Shown: positions 1 through 10,392 of the stretch, in pieces | How positions within the stretch are numbered: the first letter of the stretch is position 1 | Layout of the letters: each line of letters opens with the position of its first letter | Assembly (NCBI GenBank): GCA_000498155.1 | Contig: AXZN01000010.1 | Span: forward strand, 496,001 to 560,000 | Reading direction: 5' to 3' | Length of the DNA: 64,000 nt | Source: Shiraia sp. slf14 | Lineage: Eukaryota; Ascomycota; Dothideomycetes; Pleosporales; Shiraiaceae | The notes under the pieces: model-generated | What the model saw: only the letters and a program-made list of their open reading frames with translations | Databases searched by the model: none | Told to the model about the DNA's origin: nothing | Made by a program: the position numbers and the translations under genes

Positions 1-1193
1 TCCAGACCGACATATCCTTATCACAATTCTTGGCAATACAAGAGAAAGGTGTATCTGCATGGGAATTTGAACCAGAGCTTGAGATCGCCAACTGCTTTGT
101 TGAAGGACGGACCGAGATTGAATTTTTCGATGCGGAATGCAGTGTCCAAAGTAATCTGCCAATCCCCAAGCAAAATGAGGTTTATTACTGGGAAGCCAAG
201 GTGTATGAGAAACCAGAGAACACAAGCATCGCCGTCGGAGTCACAACGAAACCTTATCCATTGTTCAGACTACCAGGTACAACGCACATCGCTGGCAAGC
301 GTTGCATATATGCTAACAGAACTTCAGGCTATCACAAGTCTTCGATATCATACATGTCCAATGGAAACCGACGACACAACCAACCCTTTACACCCACCGC
401 TTACGGTCCTGCCTACGTTCAAGGAGATGTTATTGGAGTCGGTTATCGACCTCGCACCGGTACTCTTTTCTTCACTCGCAATGGCAAGAAGCTCGATGAT
501 GTTGCACATGGACTCAAGACGCAGAACTTTTTCCCTACAGTTGGCGCTAATGGCCCTTGTCAAGTACATGTGAACTTTGGCCAAATGGGTTTTGTCTTCA
601 TTGAAGCCAACGTCAAGAAGTGGGGCCTTGCGCCACAGACTGGCAGTCTCGCACCTCCCCCACCATATGGCAGTGAACAAGGCTCAATCCTCCTCGATTC
701 AGGTCGCGACGGCGTGAGGGAAGGAATGGGAGGTAACTACATCTCAGCCGGTTATGGACATGCACGGTCTAGCAGCCAGCAAATGCGACTTGGACGACAC
801 CAGCCGACGAGCCCCGGACCACAACGTAGCCCGACCGACATCTCTTTGGCAGCTCTTAGCCTCGTGGATTCAAACGAAGACATTGGCGAAGGAACTAGTG
901 CTGATTCTGGAACCACGATCACACCTTCTCAAGGACTTGGATTCCTGCAACCAGGAGACCTTCCACCAGAATATAGCAGTCCAGTTGGATCGCCAAATCT
1001 TAACATTGCGGATGGCCATAGAGACAGTTATTGGGACGAACGGGCACCACTCGTGCAGAACCAAGAACCAAGGCGAACGAGTCCCCCGATCCCTACCTAT
1101 GACGCTGCTGTTGCCGATGCACCTGAAATTCGACCACCGACTATCCGAGTGCGAAGCTCAACACAAACCTCGCGACCGAGGGGCCCACGTTGA
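1..1193 (+). CDS. SSH4: Rsp5 ubiquitin-ligase adaptor, SPRY domain (Ssh4/Ear1 family), 5'-partial
   Basis: The reading frame is open from base 3 at the window edge and ends at a TGA at 1191-1193, so the start and the N-terminal membrane anchor lie outside. The first visible residues (DISLSQFL...VSAWEFEP) already belong to the conserved domain; the codon at 30 is a TTG, not the start. A SPRY/B30.2 domain follows, with YYWEAKVYEKP, AVGV and the hallmark GVGYRPRTGTLFFTRNGKKL. The C-terminal half is disordered and carries PPxY motifs (PPPY in APPPPYGSE and PPEY in LPPEYSSP), the WW-domain ligands of Rsp5/Nedd4. Known role of the family: membrane adaptors in endosome and vacuole that bring Rsp5 to permeases for multivesicular-body sorting. 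Assignment to Ssh4/Ear1 rests on the SPRY plus PPxY order. It reads toward the permease gene at 2392. Confidence 0.88.
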   Translation, partial: QTDISLSQFLAIQEKGVSAWEFEPELEIANCFVEGRTEIEFFDAECSVQSNLPIPKQNEVYYWEAKVYEKPENTSIAVGVTTKPYPLFRLPGTTHIAGKRCIYANRTSGYHKSSISYMSNGNRRHNQPFTPTAYGPAYVQGDVIGVGYRPRTGTLFFTRNGKKLDDVAHGLKTQNFFPTVGANGPCQVHVNFGQMGFVFIEANVKKWGLAPQTGSLAPPPPYGSEQGSILLDSGRDGVREGMGGNYISAGYGHARSSSQQMRLGRHQPTSPGPQRSPTDISLAALSLVDSNEDIGEGTSADSGTTITPSQGLGFLQPGDLPPEYSSPVGSPNLNIADGHRDSYWDERAPLVQNQEPRRTSPPIPTYDAAVADAPEIRPPTIRVRSSTQTSRPRGPR

Positions 1194-2391
1194 GACGATT
1201 CGCACAACACTCATTTCCTTAACCTATTTCCTTAGTCTCCTCCCAAGAATACCCCTATCTTTTTGCATCTCCTCTGTTACGAAATCACCAAGTAGGAAGG
1301 TCAGGAATGGTCGCAATGTGTATATTTGTTTTGTATGCGGTTTGAGCGAAAGATATTTGTCTAAGCTATTGGCGTTGGAGCGAGCATTTCGATTCCATCC
1401 GGCTTTGATGGTGATCATGGAGAAATTGTTGCACAATATATATCTCGTGTATGGGCGTAAAACCCAGGCGTTAACCTGAAATTAGCATGGCCCTTTCTGG
1501 CATAAAGTGCAAGATGCACGCGCAAATCAAATAGGCAGCGATTGCTTTTTGACTCCGACCCTTTGAGGTTGCAATGGTAGAACGACACTGTCAATATACA
1601 CATTCCTATGTTTTAATGACAACTTGCTTTCACCTTCGTGAATGTCTACTTCGAATCGACAACACAAGCCCATTCTGCAAAGTTTGTAGAGACAGATAAA
1701 TTACGAAGACCGACACATGGATCAGGCGGCTCCGTACTCAAAGATCGTCGCAATTACTCTTGTCCCGTACAGCATCTTAAAAAGACGGTGCATCCAGCTC
1801 AAGGTCTGCTGTTTAAAGCAGCAGATCGAGCGAGGCAAGAGACAGTCCTACAACAACTACTACAACTACAACTCCATCTCCATATACCATCTGAACGACA
1901 CGCATTACACAAGCGTCTCCATCATTCATCGCGATGGCAAACAGCACGTGTACACGCCGCGCTGTGCAAGTCGAATGATGAGAAAGCGCGAAAGCTCCGA
2001 TCTCACGTCAAAGATTTCATTCCCGGTGGTTATGTCAGCTTCCACGCTTTCCCCGTTTCAGTCTAGCACGCTTCGCCCTTCATCTCAAGCTATTCGAGCG
2101 AAATACCTGCCTAGGGCATTCCGATATCGTGGGTGCGTTGCGCTTTGCGCCAATGGCCATCTCGGTTCGATGAGCCGTCTTGTCATTCGATGGGTGGGTT
2201 CAACAAGTGTGCTGGGCGGGCTGAGGACGGGTTTGTTCTGGCTTGCATGTCGACATGGCGCTAGTGGAGATGGATGTCCCGCGTCTAGCCTCGTGGATTT
2301 GTTAAAAAGGCTGGACAAATAATAATTTCAGGATGCCGCTTTTTTGGCTCGTGGCTTGTTGTTCGATTTTTCGAGTGTGATTTGTAAAGAT
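1194..2391 (+). other. Intergenic: SSH4 3' region and permease promoter
   Basis: No supported gene. Open frames of up to 201 codons at 1717-2322 have no recognisable domain and no coding-like structure. GATA-type sequences that could bind a nitrogen regulator of the AreA type occur at 1694-1699 (AGATAA) and, on the other strand, 1255-1260. Two such hits in 1.2 kb is not above chance, so this is only suggestive for the nitrogen-compound permease downstream. Confidence 0.5.
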
Positions 2392-4026
2392 ATGGCGAAT
2401 TCGCTGCAGGGTGAGAAGGTTGGGGCTTCGTTGCCTGCTGATGCGAGACATGATCCTGAGTCGAGTGCGAGTTCGGTTTCGCTGGATAAAGACGTTGCGA
2501 TTGGGCTTGTCGGGGAACATGCTCAGGATATTGACCCGGTGATTGAAGCACGTGTGCTGAGAAAGATTGATTTGTTCTTGATTCCTGCTATGATTGTTGG
2601 TAAGTTTTAGAGATCGAAGATTTGTTCAATACACTGGTAATATGAGAAGGCTCTGACTGATAAATGAATAGGATATGGACTGGTCTACTACGACAAAGCA
2701 ATCCTAGGCTCTGCAGTCCTCTTCGGCATGACGAAAGACCTTCATCTCAGTGTTACCAATACAGCCACTCGCCCGCCAACAGTCAACACCTCCCGTCTAT
2801 CCTGGGCCACCTCTTTGTTTTACTTTGGCATGCTCGCCGGCCTGTACCCCATGACTTTTGCACTTCAACGCTTCAATCTGGGCCGCATCCTCGGCGGTGT
2901 TGTCATTATCTGGGCCGGCGTGTGTATGCTGACAGCAACTGTAACAACTTATAAAGGACTTTACGCCCAACGCTTCTTCCTGGGTTTCGTAGAGAGCATT
3001 ATTCCCACTGGATTTATGTGCATTGTGTCAGGGTACTACACGCAATCTGAACAAGCACTGCGCCAATCTTGGTGGTTCAGCAGTACAGGACTATTCACCA
3101 TCATTGGTGGGGCGTTGAATTACGGATTCGCCCAAATATCATCTGGCGCGCTGAAGAGATGGCAGTATATATACCTACTCGCTGGATGCCTAACATTCCT
3201 CTTTGGTCTCTGGTGTTTTGCAATTCCGAATAGCCCTGTCGTTGCATGGTTTCTGACCAAGGAAGAAAGAGTAGTTGCAGTCGAACGGCTGAGAAGAGGT
3301 CAAACTGGCGTGCGATGTCAGAAAATCAAGGTATCGCAACTCAAAGAAGCAGCTCTGGACATCAAAATTTGGCTTGTTTTCATCCTCATGGCATCCGCGT
3401 ATACCGTAAATGGAGCTGTCTCAGGCTTTGGCCCGTTGATTGTGTCCACTTTTGGCTGGAGTACCCTCGAGTCTATACTTTGGCAATTCCCATTAGGTGG
3501 ACTTTGCCTCATCACAATCCTTCTTTGCGGATACCTGAGCTCGAAGATCCCGAATATCAGGTTGATTCTGCTGATAGTTATGTGTCTTCCTGTCATTGCG
3601 GGCTGTGCCATGATCTGGAAATCCAAATGGACATATCATGCTGCCACACCTGTCGCTGGGTACTCGATCATTGGAACATTTGGCGCAGTGGTATCACAGA
3701 CTATCGTAATAGGGATGTCTAACGTAGCTGGTGCAACCAAAAAGAGTGCCATGGCTGCAGCTATCTTTGTTGCGTACTGCGTTGGTAATATCGTTGGCCC
3801 TCAATTGATCAAGAGCCAGACAAAACCACAGCATTACCCAGAACTGTGGAACGGCTTGATTATATGCTACTGCATCACTATTGCTGCTGCTGTGGCGCTA
3901 TACTATGTCCTGTGGAGAGAGAACAAGAAAAGAGACGCGGTGCCGATCAATGAAGAGGAACGAGATAAGTTTGCTTTTATGGATCTGACTGATAAAGAAA
4001 ATCCATATTTCAGATACGTACTGTAA
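2392..4026 (+). CDS. MFS transporter, allantoate permease (Dal5-like) family
   Basis: Two exons, 2392-2599 and 2672-4026, encode about 520 residues; the 72-nt intron runs from GTAAGT to ATAG and splits a glycine codon. The ATG at 2392 is the first in frame after a short leader. The N-terminus is cytosolic and hydrophilic. The first membrane segment reads LFLIPAMIVGYGLVYYDKA, the signature of the Dal5/Tna1 anion:cation symporter branch of the major facilitator superfamily, followed by GSAVLFGM. About 12 hydrophobic segments can be seen, with the usual central cytosolic loop (VAVERLRRGQTGV) between halves. Family members take up allantoate, ureidosuccinate, nicotinate, biotin precursors or small peptides; the substrate here cannot be read from sequence. 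The intron at the first membrane segment is in a common position for this family. Confidence 0.9.
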
Positions 4027-4220
4027 ATAGATGAGATCAAATGTCACTTTTCACTCGATGTAAGTATAGTACAGAATACACCAATGTATTTGTCGGAATA
4101 TACGAGAGGAACCAGACAAACAGTCCATGAAAGAAGCACCTGTGCCTTGGCTTCTTTCGTAATCAACCAATTACGGAGATCTATGGGTTTGAATTAACAC
4201 AATTTCTTCCCCCGCAAAGA

Positions 4221-5315
4221 TCACTGTTCGCTATCTTCATCTTCTATACACACTGCCATGGGATGTTTCTGCCTCTTTTTTCCTTTTTTATAAACTTGGT
4301 ATGTGATACCAACATACCAGTTCCAAAAGCGGATTCGATAGTCGCATTCTTCGAGATCTAATTCTCTTTCCATACCCAACCCACAGGATACAATGGGGTC
4401 ATCCCCAGAGCGGAAATTGAATGGTATACCTATATTCAATTTAGAACGTAAGATGGCGCCCTTGAATATATTGTTCCTTTCGAACGGGAAAGCGTAATTA
4501 AATATCATCTCTTGCAGTTCGAGTGGCAGATCATGTATTGGCGTGCGGAGAGGATAGTCCTTGCCATGAATGGAGTTGAGAAGCCAGCGGACCCCTCTCT
4601 CCGTTGGAGGATCGCAGCCATTGAAGAATGTCTCAACTGGTGTGCATGAGACTTTGGTCTGTCCGTCCTTGAGCGACATCCTGAAGCACTGTATCTTACT
4701 TATCGACGTCACGATATAGAGCAGTTCCGATTGACAGGAATTGTGGAGACGGTTTGCATATGACCCTGCTCGTCCAAATTGACCCAAGATATTATTACTG
4801 AAATGCTCATGTACTAGCATTATAGCTTGATCCATACGTAGTGTAAATATGATTTGGGTTTCACCCATACTGATAGTTGTGATGACTTGCTGATGGGGCC
4901 ATGTTCGCCAACAAAGAAAGTTGCCTGGGTCAACCCATTTCGCGCACCATTCGTCCTGGCCAAAATATTCTGGCGCGATTTTGTCGGGATCGATATTCAA
5001 TGTAAAGCAACTCAGAATACCCATAGCGATATGTTGGAGGCCATCGCGCTCAGCTCTGAAGCTGGAATTTCTCCAGTTGTATTCGTAGTCTTTTGCTAGT
5101 CCATAAACAAGGTCATAGAGTGATTGAGGAATAGTATCCTTTGGTGCAGCCATTGGTGAGCAGACCGTTGTCACTTGCTTGCTTCGATGCATCGGGAGCT
5201 CTAGTTGCACATATGGTTGGAAATGGCGTAGCCTCAGGCTGCAGTTCGCTGGCAAAGAAGATTCAAACATCAGGTGTACGCCTTCACGATCATAAAAGAT
5301 ACGCCGCTGATCCAT
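4221..5315 (-). CDS. Hypothetical protein with C-terminal F-box-like motif
   Basis: An intronless minus-strand frame of 364 codons from the ATG at 5315. The same frame stays open upstream to about 5490 without another ATG, and the extension (around residues reading PYLPNQRRCWSYFGRPQ) looks protein-like, so an upstream exon joining near the cag acceptor around 5462 is possible. I recognise no catalytic family. Near the C-terminus (about residues 270-290) stands DLPLELQEMIFNYAF, resembling the LPxELxxxIF core of F-box and related fungal motifs, but F-boxes are usually N-terminal, so this may instead be a small fungal-specific domain. Convergent with the permease gene; 194 bases separate the stops. 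If it is an F-box protein it would act as a substrate receptor of an SCF ubiquitin ligase, but that is inference. Confidence 0.62.
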   Translation of the reverse strand: MDQRRIFYDREGVHLMFESSLPANCSLRLRHFQPYVQLELPMHRSKQVTTVCSPMAAPKDTIPQSLYDLVYGLAKDYEYNWRNSSFRAERDGLQHIAMGILSCFTLNIDPDKIAPEYFGQDEWCAKWVDPGNFLCWRTWPHQQVITTISMGETQIIFTLRMDQAIMLVHEHFSNNILGQFGRAGSYANRLHNSCQSELLYIVTSISKIQCFRMSLKDGQTKVSCTPVETFFNGCDPPTERGVRWLLNSIHGKDYPLRTPIHDLPLELQEMIFNYAFPFERNNIFKGAILRSKLNIGIPFNFRSGDDPIVSCGLGMERELDLEECDYRIRFWNWYVGITYQVYKKGKKRQKHPMAVCIEDEDSEQ

Positions 5316-6054
5316 ATCAATAGTCCACAGGAGTGGATTATCGCCCTTCAAAGCATTTTGAGGTCTACCGAAGTAAGACCAACAACGACGTTGATTGGGC
5401 AGATAGGGTCCAATATCGTGTTTTGGAAATATCTTACGGATTTTCTGACAAGCCTCCTCTGTATACGTAAGTATGATACAGGGGAAGTTGTTTTACAGAT
5501 CTTTCTGGTACCTATATTTGGTTGATTCCAAATATCTGTCAGTACTTGCAAATCATTTTTCTCAGTGTCCCATCCGATTGATACTATACGTTGGCCTGGG
5601 GCATGTCAGATGATATGATAGTACGGTCAGATTTCAGGCTGCACCTCCGTAGAGTATCACCCAGATCGATTCGCCATGGAAAAGAGAGTCCCCAGGCCCA
5701 ACAAATATCCGCGCGCTAGGTATTAACGCCGGCACACTAGCCATAGCATCCATGATCTCTGGTATCCTGAGCTAGACCCTGGTTTGCGTCTTGAGCCGCC
5801 GTGTGGTGAGGGCTGCACTTAGTGTTCACTTGCCCGGTTACCTAGCAACCGGGATTAAGTAATGCCGGCGGTGTAAACAGAACCAGCGCCGCCGCTATGC
5901 AGGTGACAACGCATCACCGAAGCTCAGACCTGCGGGACCGCAGCCCTTTGATCCCAATTGAGATTGTACACAACCCTTGAGTTATTATTCCACGTTCCTG
6001 TCGACTTTCCCCTTGCTCGATCATTGGACCCTGAAGCACACCAGCAAACACACG
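5316..6054. other. Divergent promoter region
   Basis: About 740 bases between two divergent genes. It holds a perfect 7-bp inverted repeat at 5833-5853 (separate entry) and a forkhead-like GTAAACA at 5873-5879. GC-rich patches with CCGGCGG and GCCGCCGC flank them. No coding potential seen apart from the possible 5' extension of the minus-strand gene near 5316-5490. Confidence 0.5.
5833..5853. repeat. Perfect inverted repeat CCCGGTT-N7-AACCGGG, candidate regulatory palindrome
   Basis: Arms CCCGGTT at 5833-5839 and AACCGGG at 5847-5853 are exact reverse complements separated by ACCTAGC. It lies in a divergent promoter, about 200 bases upstream of the ATG at 6055. Each arm contains a CGG/CCG triplet, the half-site of Zn2Cys6 transcription factors, so a dimeric zinc-cluster factor could bind; that is inference. 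As RNA it would make only a short hairpin, so a DNA-level role is more likely. Confidence 0.55.
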
Positions 6055-8358
6055 ATGACTACACCATTTGCTATTTACGAAGATCCAGAGGACCAAGAAC
6101 TAGTGTCACCGTCAGACATGTATGAGGGTGGCACATCATGCCACTTAGAACAATCTCTACCCAATGCTGACGATGCTTTGGCAAGCATTGAGCTCGACCA
6201 CGACCACAACGAGGAACCCGAACCATACAAAAGCTCGTACACCTCACGAAGGTCAAGTCTGAGAGGCCGTCGCTCATCAGGCGTAACGCAGTATAGCCTC
6301 ATCTCCGGGATCCCCTCCGAGTCTTCAATATCGTCCACCCCAATTGCACAAAACGATGAAGCACACGAGTCAAGGTACAGCCCTCGGAAAGACAGGCCAC
6401 GATTTCGAAATCCAGAGTCTGTACGTGCTATGCAGATGTCGTCTCCACCACCAATACCGACCTATGAGGCATCACGAGAGCGATTGAAGGGATCTTATAA
6501 ACTTATGACGCCCAGTAGGAATGGAAGATCAGAGACACCCGTTTCAAGAAAGTCTGGATCACGCAGAGGAAGCATCAAAGAGGCCCATAGCCCGAGACCT
6601 ACTCCCACGCCACAACAAGCCCCGCTGGTATTACTTCATGTGACAATATTGCCTCCGCAGCTACCATACTCGCACGATATCATGGTGAGAGTCATGCCCG
6701 AGTGGCTAGTAGAAAACTACAAGGTTCTCGAGGAAAAGCTACAAGATATCATTTTGATGCGACGCGGGCTACTAATTCCACATCCACGTGACGAATACGA
6801 TCTGCTGGAGGAGCGTATCCTGGAGAGTCTAGAGCTAAAGACTCCTCGATTGCTCAAATGCGGCCATTTCGTTCCGCCAGATACAGATACCGACGAGAGC
6901 GAAGATGAGGTTGCTAGTGTCACAGATGACTGTACCGGACGTGGTAGCCGCATGAGTGGAGGCACTCTGACTTTAGATCATGAAAGCCATATGGACGCAT
7001 GTGTAGATTGTCACCGCGAACTAAAAAGGCCCGGAAAAGGTGTTGGTGCTGGCAGGAGAAGGTGGGACCTCAAAATATATGCAGCAAACGGACTTATGAG
7101 GGAAGCAGCCTGGACCGCCTGTTGGAATGATATGTGAGCAGCCTCAGTATATCAAATAGCAAGAGATGTGCTAACATAGTGTAGGGAACGTTGCGACGTC
7201 GAGATTTCCCCTTGGATTCCACATGACGTTCGAAAAACCATGGAGCGTAGGGTCCTAGAAGAACAGGAAGCGGACAAACGAAAACAGCTTTACGCTGTCG
7301 AGCTTCAACTTCAAATTCAACAGGCGACTTCTAAGCAGAAGATTCTTGAAGAAGAGGCACTGGAACGCAAGAAACAGGAAGAAGCCGAATTACAGAAGAG
7401 CTTTGAAGCCGCCGCTGCCGCCCTCGAGCGAAGCAAAGAAGAAAAAGCAGCGGAGAGGAGAAAATTCGAAGAAACCTTGGAAGTTAAGATTGAGGAGGCG
7501 AAAGAGTCAGTAAGGTTGGAGCTCGAGGCACAGGCTCTTTCAGAAGCTAGTGCTATCGCTGAGCGACTCCGCGCTCTTGAGCTTGCTTTGCAAAAGCAGA
7601 AGGAGACAAATGACTCTGCTTCAGAGCCTAGCCCTATCGCCGTCCAGAAACGCCGCGTATCTCGAGCAATTTCCGGTCAACATCCCGCTGCGGACATCCC
7701 ACTTGGAGTTCTCCTGAAGAACTATATCTTCGTGCTCTTGCGAGACCGAAGGAACTTTATCATCGTCTTGCTGAGTGCAGCAGTGGTTTACATGTCTGTC
7801 AATATGGATCCTGCATCTCGAACACAACTGTTCCCCCCGCAGATGATCGGATTGCCAGATGATAGCAGTCTAATAGACCCTATTTCGACAATTGCTGTGA
7901 CAACTACTGCAACATCCTTCTCGACTTTCACGATTACGGAAGTAGTGACTGCGACTAGCATGCTAGAGACACCTCTTCCAGTTCCTCAAGAGGTTGAGCC
8001 CTTGATCGAGGTCGTACAATCTCTTCCACAGGATGACTTACTTGAGGAGCCGAACGCTGTGCTGCTCAACATAATCGAAGAAAAGCCCATCGTCGAAGTC
8101 GAAGCTGTTTTCCCGCATGATGCGGCTACAAAATCAAGCACAGAATCCCTCAGCCATGAGCCCGAGCTTATCACTGAAGACGATACCTCTCTTCCACAAG
8201 ACACAATCACTGTCGCAGACACTGAAGCTGAAACTCCTCTTTCCCCTCACCAGGAATCAGCATTCCCAGAAACATCTAAAAACACCCCAGTCCTTCCTGT
8301 AGAGCAAGCCGCCATCTTCCCCCTCTCCCTCCCCATCTGCGCCAAAGACGCGATGTAA
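6055..8358 (+). CDS. Conserved fungal coiled-coil protein with C-terminal membrane segment, unknown function
   Basis: Two exons, 6055-7133 and 7185-8358, give about 750 residues; the 51-nt intron splits a methionine codon (WNDMERCDVE across the junction). Residues 1-200 are disordered and Ser/Arg-rich. About 205-300 form a conserved block (LHVTILPPQLPYSHDIMVRV, then HPRDEYDLLEERILESLELK) followed by CGHF and CVDCH cysteine motifs. Residues about 379-500 are a strong charged coiled coil. A single hydrophobic span, NFIIVLLSAAVVYMSV, lies near 548-566, and the rest is Ser/Thr/Pro/acidic. Similar proteins occur widely in filamentous ascomycetes; some genome annotations attach the label 'pathway-specific nitrogen regulator', whose basis I cannot verify and which the visible features (no DNA-binding domain, a membrane span) do not support. 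Likely a membrane-anchored scaffold. Confidence 0.85.
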
Positions 8359-8988
8359 ATACCCCCTTTTTACCTCCTTTTCTCTTTTGTTCTCCACCCC
8401 AATCGATCACACGACCTTTTACGATATTATACGAATTATTATATATACCAGCGTTTTAAGCCGACATACGAAGTTTTGTTAATGTAGCGTTTTGAGCGAT
8501 TATTGATTGATAGTTTATGAAGCGGATTCAGTTCGATAGCATAGGATTGTTCAACTTTGCGGATTTTGAGGAGGTTGGGTAAGGTGGGATGGATGGATAG
8601 GTGTGTGGTGAGGGAACGAGAATGATAGTACGTGATATATAAGTATATAGTATATAGTAAATAGTTGAAATGAATATCACGATCATATTGGAATTTGAGT
8701 AACACAGAAATTGGTGTATGGTGATCTTGTGGTTCATGATTGTTCTAACTCGCTGGATTTTTTTTTGGGGGGCTTCGTTGAGTTGAATTTTCTGATTACT
8801 TGGGTACAATTTGCCAATGCATTGAGGTCAGGTTTGAATGAGTCGTAAATATGTACTTGTCGTATAATTGGTCACACAAACACTACAGAAGCTTGTGAAA
8901 TGCCAGCATTGCTTGTGGATTGTCATTGTCGCGTTATACCTGGCCTAATGTGTATCTTTCGTCCTTCACTCCTCCTTGTCGTCTTGTC
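8359..8988. other. Convergent 3' intergenic region, AT-rich
   Basis: Sequence between two convergent genes. It is visibly AT-rich with TATA-type repeats around 8430-8450 and 8635-8665, and a T8 run at 8759-8766. It probably holds both 3' UTRs and polyadenylation signals. No gene seen. Confidence 0.5.
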
Positions 8989-10073
8989 CTAGCCAGTGCC
9001 TCTCTGCTTCGCTTCATCTTCTCTCCGCTTTCGCGTCCTTCCCTTTGCTTCTTCTACCCACTTTTCGTATGCTCCATTGCCTTCCTTCAACTTGGCCTGT
9101 ACAACTCCCTTGAGCAGCTCGCCCACGAATCCCACAAAATTATGTCTTCGGAGGCTGTTCTCCCACAGCCATTGTGCTCGCCTATCCTCTTGATGTTCTA
9201 GCTCCTCCTCGTCACCGATTTCACTGGCGCGAATTCGCAGGTCGCGTACACAGGCCATGAGGTTGAAGCGAATTTCTGTAGCGGGGTAGCGCCCAATGCG
9301 GCGTTGCAAGACGGGTATAATCTTCTGAGGAAAGTCGTGTGGTGTGCAGTCACCATGGAAAATCGGGGCAGGTTGGAGGCCGTCGAGTTCGTAAAGCTTG
9401 TTGTTCACGGATGTATATCTGGATTATGTATAAGCTTGGGCAGAATTGCTTAGCTGACGGTATACTTACGCAATAAAGTGGAAAACGTCATCATCCTCGG
9501 TAGCTGTTCGTTGTGTCTCGTCAACAAAAGGTGAGGATCGTGCAAAAGAATTGTGTGTTTCTCGAATCAGATCTGAGTTTGAGAGCGTTTCTCCTCGAAG
9601 CTATGCATTGTTAATGTCACTGCTAGTCTCATGTACATCGAACTAGACCTACCTCAGGAGGAAAGTCGCCCGCGAACTCCTTGAACTCCTTTAATTCCTT
9701 GCCGATGTTGACATCACCTTCCCTGTTCAATAACAACGAAACAATAGCTTGTGTGCCGCATGCATTCTGTATCGTTTGTGCTGGGAAGAATAGTTCATTT
9801 GCCGCATCGTAGTCATAAGTGCCGTCTTTTGGAGTGCTGGTTGGTGCCTCGCCGGTAGGGTATTTGAAGAGAAATAAGACGCCGTATATTGTTCCTAGCT
9901 GTTGTATCTCAGAAGCTTCGAGTGTTGTGAGCTCTTCGAACTGTACATCCTTAACACCGAGTTTCTCGATCAGGTATGTGAATACGCCCTTGATTGTATT
10001 AGTGATATCCCGTGTTGCGCTGTCGTTCTTGACATACGGGATCCGACTCTATAGTGTTCCAGCCTCCAGACAT
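8989..10073 (-). CDS. uch2: Ubiquitin C-terminal hydrolase, UCHL5/UCH37 (Uch2) type
   Basis: Four exons on the minus strand (10073-10038, 9988-9653, 9600-9470, 9418-8989; introns 49-52 nt) encode about 310 residues, close to human UCHL5 (about 329). Peptidase C12 landmarks are complete: SGGWNTIESD at the start, the oxyanion Gln in QTIQNACGTQA with catalytic Cys89, catalytic His165 in DDVFHFIAYTS, and Asp180 in LYELDGL. The C-terminal part (ENSLRRHNFVGFVGELLK, then a Lys/Arg-rich end) matches the UCHL5 tail rather than short UCHL1/Yuh1 enzymes. UCHL5-type enzymes bind the 19S proteasome through Rpn13 and trim ubiquitin from the distal end of chains. The Cys-His-Asp triad indicates an active enzyme. 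PUS7 lies 319 bases upstream on the same strand; independent promoters are likely. Confidence 0.95.
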
Positions 10074-10392
10074 GACTGTGTTATGGCGTTTGGAGAACTA
10101 AGTTGTGCTTGTGATGTGTTGTCGCTGCTTGAGCTTCACTTGCCTGCAGGCGCCCGCCTCGGAGTTAGGGTCGGTCCGCGTATCTTGGGAACTCGGAACG
10201 ATTTCCGAAAATCGGAATCAGTATGATCAACAACAAGCATCAAGGATGGACATTGACCACATTGTGCATATCTTGAACTTCATCCGGTGTCACTGGAGAG
10301 AGCAAGATAGTTTTGGAAGAATTCAAAGAAGGACTGCATTGTGGTATCATATACTAATCATGATATATGCCTGAGCCAAAGCAGTGAGGTAT
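10074..10392 (-). other. Short intergenic region, UCH promoter and PUS7 3' end
   Basis: About 320 bases between tandem minus-strand genes. It must hold the PUS7 terminator and the UCH promoter. An open frame on the opposite strand here is not supported by any motif. Confidence 0.45.

Noticed and set aside
1717..2322. 201-codon plus-strand frame between SSH4 and the permease
   Set aside because: No family motif, irregular codon use, overlaps another frame at 1638-2066, and lies where the permease promoter should be.
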